Shown in pieces: positions 6,184 to 12,449 of a stretch of DNA of 12,449 nucleotides. How positions within the stretch are numbered: the first letter of the stretch is position 1; the number at the start of each line of letters is the position of its first letter. Position numbers and translations under genes: made by a program. Source of the DNA: an uncultured Bacteroidota bacterium (GTDB lineage Bacteria > Bacteroidota > Bacteroidia > Flavobacteriales > Flavobacteriaceae); contig CABYCA010000020.1 of NCBI GenBank assembly GCA_902517365.1, forward strand, positions 1 to 12,449. The letters run 5' to 3'. Below the pieces are notes generated by a model. It was not told the origin of the DNA. It ran no database searches and saw nothing but the letters and a program-made list of their open reading frames with translations.

Positions 6184-8046
6184 CTAATGTTGAAGTTCTC
6201 TCTCTCCTTTTTTCAAGGGTGTATTTTGAGGTACAAAGTCTTCTTTAGAACCTGGTTTTGAATAATCATATGGCCATCTGAAAACATGTGGAATTTTTCC
6301 AGGCCAGTTTCCATGTATATGTTTAATTGGAGCAGTCCATTCCAGTGTGTTTGACTTCCAAGGATTTTTCTCAGCTTTTTTACCATAAAACATACTACTG
6401 ATGAAATTGTATAAGAAAATTATTTGTGCCGCACCTGCTAAAAGGGCAAATAAAGTAATCACAACATTTATATTAGCAACATCATCAAAATAAGGAAAGT
6501 TAGTATTTGTATAATACCTTCTAGGTAGACCTGCCATTCCAATAAAATGCATTGGGAAGAAAACACCATATGCACTTATAGCAGTAATCCAGAAGTGAAT
6601 ATAACCTAAGTTCTTATTCATCATTCTTCCAAACATTCTAGGATACCAGTGATATACTCCAGCAAACAGTCCATATAGTGCAGAAATACCCATTACTAAA
6701 TGAAAATGGGCAACAACAAAATAGGTGTCGTGTAAGTTAATATCTAATGCACTATCACCTAATATTATCCCCGTAAGTCCTCCAGTAATAAATGTTGAAA
6801 CTAGTCCGATTGCAAACAACATTCCAGGATTAAACTGAATGTTACCTTTCCAAATTGTAGTTATATAATTGAATGCCTTGACAGCAGATGGAATTGCAAT
6901 TAATAATGTTGTAAATGTAAATACTGACCCTAAGAAAGGATTCATTCCTGTGACAAACATGTGGTGACCCCATACAATAGTAGATAGAAACGCAATAGCA
7001 AGAATTGACCCAACCATTGCTCTATAACCAAATATAGGTTTACGAGCATTTGTTGCTATAACTTCAGATGCAATTCCTAATGCAGGCAAAAGAACAATAT
7101 AAACTTCAGGGTGTCCTAAAAACCAAAATAAATGCTCAAAAAGCACTGGTGAACCACCTTGATAATGCAAGACTTCACCTTGAATAAAAATATCTGAAAG
7201 GAAGAAGGATGTGCCAAAGCTTCTATCCATTATTAAGAGCAGTGCTGCTGATAATAAAACCGGAAATGATACAACACCAATTATTGCAGTAACCAAAAAA
7301 GCCCAAACTGTCAGAGGAAGCCTAGTCATTGTCATACCCTCTGTTCTTAAATTAAGAACTGTAACTATGTAGTTTAAGGCTGCTAGAAGAGAAGATGCTA
7401 TAAAGAATGCCATAGAAACTAACCATAAAGTCATTCCAGCTGCAGAACCGGGTTGAGCCTGAGGAAGAGCACTTAAAGGAGGATAAATTGTCCAACCAGC
7501 TGCTGCAGGCCCAGCTTCAACAAATAAAGAGGCAATCATTAGCGCAGATGAAATAAAGAATAGCCAGTAGGAAATCATATTAAGAAAACCTGAAGCCATA
7601 TCTCTAGCACCAATTTGTAATGGTATCAATAGATTACTAAAAGTTCCACTTAACCCAGCAGTAAGAACAAAGAAAACCATAATTGTTCCATGAATTGTAA
7701 CCAGTGCTAAATAAACATTAGGATCCATAACTCCATCTGTAGCCCATTTTCCTAATAGAACATCAAAAATACCAAAAGATTCTTCTGGCCAAGCTAACTG
7801 AAGTCTAAATAATAGAGACATTGCAATCCCTACAATACCCATAATTAATCCGGTTATTAGGTATTGTTTAGAAATCATTTTATGATCTATACTGAAAATA
7901 TATTTTGTTATAAAAGTTTCTTTATGGTGATGATTATGACCGTTGTCGTCATCATGAGATTCTATTACAACATCTTTTTTCTCAGATATATCTAGTTCGA
8001 TATCCGTTCCAACTATTTTCGCTCTTCTATTTTGTTTTTGTGCCAT
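6184..8046 (-). CDS. coxA: Cytochrome c oxidase subunit I, A1-type heme-copper oxidase
   Basis: The catalytic subunit (620 residues) reduces O2 to water at the heme a3/CuB centre and pumps protons across the inner membrane. All the expected ligands are present: H119 and H449 for the low-spin heme, H447 for the high-spin heme, and H312, H361 and H362 for CuB. FLGHPEVYI (309-317) gives the cross-linking tyrosine Y316 and the A1-type glutamate E314. D-channel residues are suggested by ARDMASGFLN (D149, N156) and the K channel by SAVKAF (K390). About twelve transmembrane helices are visible from residue 60 onwards. Two extensions stand out: an N-terminal cytoplasmic tail of about 50 residues with a His/Asp-rich patch (HDDDNGHNHHH, 31-41), and a polar C-terminal tail from about 555. 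Both resemble other Bacteroidota subunits I as I remember them. It follows coxB by 14 bases and is the last gene of the act-cox block. Confidence 0.97.
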   Translation of the reverse strand: MAQKQNRRAKIVGTDIELDISEKKDVVIESHDDDNGHNHHHKETFITKYIFSIDHKMISKQYLITGLIMGIVGIAMSLLFRLQLAWPEESFGIFDVLLGKWATDGVMDPNVYLALVTIHGTIMVFFVLTAGLSGTFSNLLIPLQIGARDMASGFLNMISYWLFFISSALMIASLFVEAGPAAAGWTIYPPLSALPQAQPGSAAGMTLWLVSMAFFIASSLLAALNYIVTVLNLRTEGMTMTRLPLTVWAFLVTAIIGVVSFPVLLSAALLLIMDRSFGTSFFLSDIFIQGEVLHYQGGSPVLFEHLFWFLGHPEVYIVLLPALGIASEVIATNARKPIFGYRAMVGSILAIAFLSTIVWGHHMFVTGMNPFLGSVFTFTTLLIAIPSAVKAFNYITTIWKGNIQFNPGMLFAIGLVSTFITGGLTGIILGDSALDINLHDTYFVVAHFHLVMGISALYGLFAGVYHWYPRMFGRMMNKNLGYIHFWITAISAYGVFFPMHFIGMAGLPRRYYTNTNFPYFDDVANINVVITLFALLAGAAQIIFLYNFISSMFYGKKAEKNPWKSNTLEWTAPIKHIHGNWPGKIPHVFRWPYDYSKPGSKEDFVPQNTPLKKGERELQH

Positions 8047-8060
8047 AATCAGGTATTAAT

Positions 8061-9128
8061 TTATTGAACAAATTCCTTAAACGTTAATTGATTATCAATC
8101 CATTTATTAAATTCTTCTTCTGTCTCTACAATTATTTTCATCTGCATATTGTAATGAGAAGCTCCACAAATTTTATTACATAAAAGTAGAAAATCAAATT
8201 CATATGGGTCAAGTGGAAATTCACCCTCAGCTATAAGTTTTTCACTTTTATCAAATCTAATTTTATTAATTTTTCTAACCTTTTCGACAATTTCGGGTCT
8301 CAATCTAATCTCTTCTGTTGTGACATTTGGAATAAAAGCAAACTGGTTAATCATCCCAGGCACTGCATTCATTTGTGCTCTAAAATGAGGCATAAATGCA
8401 GAATGAAGGACATCTTGTGATCTAATTCTAAAAACAACTTCTCGATTGACAGGTAAGTGTAACTCTTGAACAACAATATCATCGTCTCCGTTTCTGTCTG
8501 TTGGATCAATTCCAACTAAGTTTTTTCCACCGAAATCCTGTAAGAATCTAACATTTGCATCACCAAGGACTCCATCTTCTCCAGCATATCTTGCTTTCCA
8601 ATTAAATTGTTGAGCATATAATTCTACAACTAAAGCCTCATCATTTTCCTCGATAGTCATAATATCAACCCAAGTAAATAATCCATAAAGAATCAGACCT
8701 GCTAGAGAAATTGTAGGTATTATAGTCCAGACACCTTCCAAAAAGTTACTATCAGCAAAGAATAAGGCTTTTCTCTTTTTATTGCCTCTATATTTAAATG
8801 CAAAATAATGCAGTAAAGCTTGTGTTACTGTTTGAACAAAAAATATCACTGCAAAAGAAAACCAAAGAAGACTATCATAATTTTCTCCATGTACAGAGGC
8901 AGACTCTGGAAGAATAACATCACCATATTTAAAGAAAGAGAATATTGTAAGACCGTAGATAAAAATCAGGAAAAGGAACATAAGTTTTCCTTGTATATCA
9001 TTGTCTTTGTCAGTTGCTATTTCATTACTTTTATAATCTGCTGGCTTTGAAAGTTCAAGAATTTTAGTCAACTGCCATACTGCAATTGAGATTAAAATTA
9101 AAGATGTTAAAATAAGTAATAATGTCAT
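8061..9128 (-). CDS. coxB: Cytochrome c oxidase subunit II (CuA subunit)
   Basis: This subunit receives electrons from a cytochrome c or ActE-like donor at the binuclear CuA centre and passes them to subunit I. The CuA ligands are present in the periplasmic cupredoxin domain: H242 in DVLHSAFMP, then C317, C321, H325 and M328 in LCNKICGASHYNMQM. The residue between the cysteines that is usually glutamate (CxExC) is lysine here (K319). The electron-entry aromatic region QQFNWKARY (173-181) precedes the domain. Four hydrophobic segments are visible (about 1-20, 49-67, 86-110, 132-155), instead of the usual two, so there is an N-terminal membrane extension. A charged insertion at about 272-305 lies before the CuA loop. 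The protein is 355 residues, longer than the roughly 250-300 of many proteobacterial homologues. It starts one base after the actF stop, so it is tightly coupled to the alternative complex III genes. Confidence 0.96.
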   Translation of the reverse strand: MTLLLILTSLILISIAVWQLTKILELSKPADYKSNEIATDKDNDIQGKLMFLFLIFIYGLTIFSFFKYGDVILPESASVHGENYDSLLWFSFAVIFFVQTVTQALLHYFAFKYRGNKKRKALFFADSNFLEGVWTIIPTISLAGLILYGLFTWVDIMTIEENDEALVVELYAQQFNWKARYAGEDGVLGDANVRFLQDFGGKNLVGIDPTDRNGDDDIVVQELHLPVNREVVFRIRSQDVLHSAFMPHFRAQMNAVPGMINQFAFIPNVTTEEIRLRPEIVEKVRKINKIRFDKSEKLIAEGEFPLDPYEFDFLLLCNKICGASHYNMQMKIIVETEEEFNKWIDNQLTFKEFVQ

Positions 9129-9129
9129 T

Positions 9130-10473
9130 TTAGTCTAAATTATAATATTGAAACGTTTTACTTTCCTCGATAAATGGGTCCCCTTTTGCAAGAATTGGTG
9201 CTTTAGAAATTTCTTTGAATACTATAAAAATAAATATTCCCAAGAAGAACAAAAATCCACCAATTTCAGAAGCTCCAAAAGACCACATATCTCCAACAGC
9301 AGAAGGCATTATCATGTTGTAAACATCAAGATAATGGCCTATAATAATTACAATTCCTGTTAAAATTACAATAAAGTTAGTCTTCTTGAAATCACTATTC
9401 ATCAGAACAATTAATGGGAATATAAGATTTAACACTACCATCCCAAAAAATAATAAATTATAATCTTCTATTCTGGTAATGAAATAGGTCACCTCCTCTG
9501 GTATATTTGAATACCATATAAGCATAAATTGAGAAAACCATAAATAAGCCCAGAATATACTTACACCAAACATAAACTTAGCCAGGTCATGAATGTGACT
9601 ATTATTTATAAAGCTTAGATAATTTTGAGATTTAAGATAAATTGTAATTAAAGCTAAAGTAGTTATACCAGATACAAACATTCCAGCAAATACATACCAT
9701 CCAAACAAAGTACTAAACCAGTGAGGATCAATTGACATAATCCAGTCCCAAGACATCATTGATTCGGAGACTAGGAAGAATACTAAAAATCCAGCAGAGA
9801 ACTTAAATAATTTCTTATGAATACTTATGTCATTATTTATGTCCTGTTCTAGAGAAAGTCTTCTAGAAATATTTCTATATAACACCCAACCTGTTATATA
9901 GATTATAGCTCTTGCAAAGAAGAAAGGTATATTTAGATATCCTACTTTATTCCTAATTATTTCGTCATGAGCAACCACCTCAGGATCCATCCAGATAAAA
10001 AGATGGTTAAATTTTAATGCAGAAAATGCAAGTATAATCATTACAAATATTGAACCTGGAAGAAGATAACCTGTGACACCTTCCATTAATCTATATAATA
10101 CTATTGACCATCCTGCTTGTGAAGCTCTTTGAATAGCATAAAATGCTAGTACACCAAGTGAAATCATCATAAAGAATAAAGCTGGCACATAGATTGCAGC
10201 CCATGGCTTATTCTGTAGCTGGTGGAAAACGTGTTTGTCATGATCATACTCATGACCAGAAGCATCATGTCCATCTTCACTGTACCCACCTGCGTATCCA
10301 TCTTCACTATGTCCATCTCCGTAATCATCATGGCTCATATTGGCAACAATTTCTTTAGCTTCTTCGACATTTGATGGAGCAGAATAAAATCCAAATGCAA
10401 TACCAATAGCACCTAAAATAATTAATATTATAGAGAACCTTTTGATTTGTTTTGAAAACTTATAATCTGTCAT
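9130..10473 (-). CDS. actF: Alternative complex III subunit ActF (NrfD-like quinol:cytochrome c oxidoreductase membrane subunit)
   Basis: A 447-residue polytopic membrane protein. Alternative complex III oxidises menaquinol and reduces cytochrome c or the oxidase directly; ActF is the second NrfD-like subunit, paired with ActC. About ten transmembrane segments are visible, beginning with 13-29 and 93-113 and ending near 420. Supporting motifs include SESMMSWDWIMSIDPHWFS (about 236-254), followed by a conserved-looking tryptophan-rich helix. The assignment rests on this motif plus the position between ActE and CoxB. Between the first two helices lies an unusual hydrophilic loop (about 47-84) rich in His, Asp, Gly and Glu, with the unit SEDG appearing twice. 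The gene lies three bases after actE and one base before coxB. No local promoter is apparent. Confidence 0.92.
   Translation of the reverse strand: MTDYKFSKQIKRFSIILIILGAIGIAFGFYSAPSNVEEAKEIVANMSHDDYGDGHSEDGYAGGYSEDGHDASGHEYDHDKHVFHQLQNKPWAAIYVPALFFMMISLGVLAFYAIQRASQAGWSIVLYRLMEGVTGYLLPGSIFVMIILAFSALKFNHLFIWMDPEVVAHDEIIRNKVGYLNIPFFFARAIIYITGWVLYRNISRRLSLEQDINNDISIHKKLFKFSAGFLVFFLVSESMMSWDWIMSIDPHWFSTLFGWYVFAGMFVSGITTLALITIYLKSQNYLSFINNSHIHDLAKFMFGVSIFWAYLWFSQFMLIWYSNIPEEVTYFITRIEDYNLLFFGMVVLNLIFPLIVLMNSDFKKTNFIVILTGIVIIIGHYLDVYNMIMPSAVGDMWSFGASEIGGFLFFLGIFIFIVFKEISKAPILAKGDPFIEESKTFQYYNLD
10270..10308. repeat. In-frame direct repeat inside actF
   Basis: TCCATCTTCACT occurs at 10270-10281 and again at 10297-10308, a spacing of 27 bases (nine codons). 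A shorter partial copy (TCCATCTCC) starts at 10312. On the coding strand the copies encode SEDG within the His/Asp-rich loop of ActF. Because the period is a multiple of three, gain or loss of a unit would keep the frame, so this loop may vary in length between strains. Confidence 0.6.
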
Positions 10474-10476
10474 TTA

Positions 10477-11022
10477 TTACTTTTTAGATTCTTCTCTTAA
10501 TTTCATTACGTACTGAGCAATTTGCCATCTTTCTTCTTCATTAACTTGTCCGGCATGTGAACCCATAGCATTTATTCCATACATTAAAATATGATAAATA
10601 CTACCTGGTGTAATTTCTCGATCTATATATGCTGGTATACCAAGAAATTTTTCTCTTTGTGCTAAAATTCCCATACCATCTCCTTTATCTCCATGACATA
10701 CTGAACAATATATTTCATATAATTCTTTACCCTCACTTACATTATAATCACTTATTTCAATTGGTGATAGAAGATTTGCCTTAGCCATTTCATATCCTTC
10801 ATTTGAATCAGGGTAATCATAGGGATCCCACCCCCTAGGAATTGTTCCTTCAACTGGTATTTGTGCTTCTATTCCATTGGAAAATCCATCAGATTCAGCA
10901 TAGGTCTCATAAGCTAGAGATTCATACATATCTGGGAAATACTGGAAGTTAGGTTTTGACGGATCAAAACATGAGGTAAGCATTAAGCTTATAGATAATA
11001 TTATGAATAGACTATTTCTCAC
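10477..11022 (-). CDS. actE: Alternative complex III subunit ActE, monoheme cytochrome c lipoprotein
   Basis: A 181-residue exported cytochrome. It has a signal peptide of about 17 residues ending in a lipobox (LTSC, C18 as the lipidated cysteine), so it should be anchored to the membrane on the periplasmic side. One heme-binding motif is present, CSVCH (106-110); the axial methionine is probably M153 in GINAMGSHA. The C-terminal helix NEEERWQIAQYVMKLR (161-176) is typical of class I cytochrome c domains. In the complex, ActE passes electrons from the multiheme core towards the oxidase. The start codon is GTG (11022-11020), inside the end of actD with an 11-base overlap. The next ATG (residue 14) would delete most of the signal peptide, so GTG is preferred. 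Three bases separate its stop from actF. Confidence 0.93.
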   Translation of the reverse strand: MRNSLFIILSISLMLTSCFDPSKPNFQYFPDMYESLAYETYAESDGFSNGIEAQIPVEGTIPRGWDPYDYPDSNEGYEMAKANLLSPIEISDYNVSEGKELYEIYCSVCHGDKGDGMGILAQREKFLGIPAYIDREITPGSIYHILMYGINAMGSHAGQVNEEERWQIAQYVMKLREESKK

Positions 11023-11545
11023 TTTCTTCTTTTACTTCTTTTATTGATATTGCCCCCATTTTTTTTAGCATGGTCTTTGTCTTTGATAAATTTGATCCAG
11101 ATTCCATATCTATTAAAAACTTATCGTCAGTTGTTGATGGATTTGGATTTTCTGCTTCTTTAAAGGGCCATAATTTGCTTCTCATGTAAAAAGTAATTAC
11201 CATTAAATGTGCTGCAAAAAAAACTGTCATCTCAAAAATTATTGGCACAAAAGAAGGTATGTTTTCAATTAATGTAAAGCTCGGTTTACCTCCTATATCC
11301 TGAGGCCAATCTAAAATCATTATATAATACATCATTAAAACGGCAACGGTGAATCCAATACATCCATAAATGAATGTTGCTATAGAGATATTTGTTGGTT
11401 TAAGTTTCATTGCTTTATCTAATCCATGAACGGGAAACGGAGTATAAACTTCATATATATACATCTTATTTTTCACAATCTCTTTTACTGCATCTAATAG
11501 GATGTCATCATCATCAAACATTACGTGTAGTCTTTTAGCACTCAT
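11012..11545 (-). CDS. actD: Alternative complex III subunit ActD (DUF3341 family)
   Basis: A 177-residue membrane subunit of the quinol:cytochrome c oxidoreductase. The N-terminal soluble part begins [21 protein letters not shown], followed by YEVYTPFPVHGLDKAM (31-46), a segment I recognise as characteristic of the ActD/DUF3341 family. Two transmembrane helices follow (about 53-76 and 98-120), then a basic, hydrophilic tail of about 55 residues. ActD binds no cofactor in known complexes and is thought to be structural. Its ATG shares one base with the actC stop (TAATG), and its 3' end overlaps actE by 11 bases, so translation of these three genes is probably coupled. The length is typical of the family. 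Confidence 0.92.
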   Translation of the reverse strand: MSAKRLHVMFDDDDILLDAVKEIVKNKMYIYEVYTPFPVHGLDKAMKLKPTNISIATFIYGCIGFTVAVLMMYYIMILDWPQDIGGKPSFTLIENIPSFVPIIFEMTVFFAAHLMVITFYMRSKLWPFKEAENPNPSTTDDKFLIDMESGSNLSKTKTMLKKMGAISIKEVKEESEK

Positions 11546-12449
11546 TACTTATCTCTATTTTTCTTATATGTTTCACCAGATGATTTTAGAATAGTCTTGA
11601 TCTCTGCTTGAGCTACTACAGGAAAACTTCTAGCATATAATAAAAATAATACGAAGAAGAACCCAATTGTCCCAATGAATATACCTATATCAACAAAAGT
11701 AGGAGAAAACATTGTCCATGAAGATGGAAGATAGTCTCTATGTAGAGATGTAACAATTATTACAAATCTTTCAAACCACATCCCAATATTAACAACAATT
11801 GAAATTATAAACGACCAAATGATATTTGTTCTTATTTTTTTTATCCACATCACCTGAGGTGAAACAACATTACAAGACATCATTAAAAAGTATGCCCACC
11901 AATATGGTCCAGTTGCTCTATTTAAAAATGCGTATTGCTCATATTCTACTCCTGAATACCATGCTATAAATAACTCAGTAATATATGCACAACCTACAAT
12001 TGAACCTGTAATCATTATAACGATATTCATCATCTCTATGTGCTGAAGTGTTATATAACTTTCAAGCCTTGACACCTTTCTCATAATGATCAATAATGTT
12101 TGAACCATTGCAAATCCTGAAAAAATTGCACCAGCAACAAAGTAAGGCGGAAATATTGTAGTATGCCATCCTGGAATTACAGAAGTTGCAAAATCAAATG
12201 ATACTATAGTGTGAACAGATAGTACAAGAGGAGTTGCTAAACCTGCTAGAACTAGAGAAACTTCTTCAAATCTTTGCCAATCTTTTGCTCTACCTGACCA
12301 TCCAAAACTAAGTAAACTATACATTTTCTTTCTAAAAGGTTTAACAGCTCTATCCCTAATCATTGCAAAATCTGGAAGTAAACCTGTCCACCAGAATACA
12401 AGAGATACGGTTAGATAAGTTGAAATTGCAAATACATCCCACAATAGAG
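11545..12449 (-). CDS. actC: Alternative complex III subunit ActC (NrfD-like), 5' end beyond the window
   Basis: The C-terminal 301 codons of an NrfD-family membrane protein. The frame stays open to the right edge (the two codons before the TTG at 12444 side read Leu-Leu, giving [11 protein letters not shown]), so the TTG at 12444-12442 is internal and not a start. Full-length homologues are about 450-480 residues, so roughly the first third is missing. Visible features are several transmembrane helices and the motifs [14 protein letters not shown] (just after the first visible helix), [27 protein letters not shown] and NMGMWFERF-like NIGMWFERF, all typical of ActC. ActC contributes to the quinol-oxidising site with the iron-sulfur subunit ActB. 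The stop overlaps the actD start by one base. ActA and ActB genes are expected immediately outside the window. Confidence 0.94.
   Translation of the reverse strand, partial: LLWDVFAISTYLTVSLVFWWTGLLPDFAMIRDRAVKPFRKKMYSLLSFGWSGRAKDWQRFEEVSLVLAGLATPLVLSVHTIVSFDFATSVIPGWHTTIFPPYFVAGAIFSGFAMVQTLLIIMRKVSRLESYITLQHIEMMNIVIMITGSIVGCAYITELFIAWYSGVEYEQYAFLNRATGPYWWAYFLMMSCNVVSPQVMWIKKIRTNIIWSFIISIVVNIGMWFERFVIIVTSLHRDYLPSSWTMFSPTFVDIGIFIGTIGFFFVLFLLYARSFPVVAQAEIKTILKSSGETYKKNRDK

Noticed and set aside
8820..9363. Plus-strand open frames of 76 and 71 codons opposite coxB and actF
   Set aside because: They are antisense to transmembrane-coding sequence, and their Cys/Tyr/Asn/Lys-rich composition is typical of shadow frames.
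12442..12444. TTG as the start of ActC
   Set aside because: The frame stays open to the window edge and homologues have about 150 more N-terminal residues, so this codon is an internal leucine.

Overview
The window is AT-rich and densely coded. Every credible gene lies on the minus strand, and most gaps are a few bases or short overlaps. Protein families and gene order point to an aerobic member of the Bacteroidota, most probably a (marine) Flavobacteriia. The evidence is alternative complex III genes beside an A1-type cytochrome oxidase, a CuA site of the form CNKICGASHYNM, a TonB with the VPIFPGC signature, a lipoprotein cytochrome c, and TAnnTTTG promoter-like boxes instead of strong Shine-Dalgarno sites. 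The tight packing would suit a compact genome. This assignment comes from reading family hallmarks, not from a database search.

In transcription order (high to low coordinates), the right half (12449 to 6184) is a respiratory operon: actC (5' end outside the window), actD, actE, actF, coxB and coxA. ActC-F belong to the quinol:cytochrome c oxidoreductase that replaces the bc1 complex. CoxB and CoxA form the copper/heme core of the terminal oxidase. Together they carry electrons from menaquinol to O2. The pentaheme ActA and iron-sulfur ActB are expected just beyond the right edge.

The centre (6139 to 2250) holds ruvB, maeB and ruvA: the Holliday-junction branch-migration motor in two pieces, with a malic enzyme/phosphotransacetylase-like fusion between them. 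Promoter-like boxes sharing the 12-mer TATATTTGAATA precede ruvB and maeB. ruvA overlaps the end of maeB by four bases.

The left part (2247 to 1) holds gcvH (glycine cleavage H protein), a tonB-family energy transducer, cyoE (heme O synthase) and the first 57 codons of coxC (oxidase subunit III). The second half of the oxidase assembly set therefore resumes about 5 kb after coxA. In the Bacteroidota I remember, the giant type IX secretion gene sprA/sov sits between ruvA and gcvH, and a VanZ-like gene often follows gcvH. Neither is here: ruvA and gcvH are two bases apart, and only 74 bases with an inverted repeat separate gcvH from tonB. This is the most notable feature of the window.

I saw no RNA genes, mobile elements, CRISPR arrays or convincing terminators, and no gene-free stretch longer than 74 bases. 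I found no evidence of an undescribed system. The points of interest concern gene order, promoters and metal-site variants.
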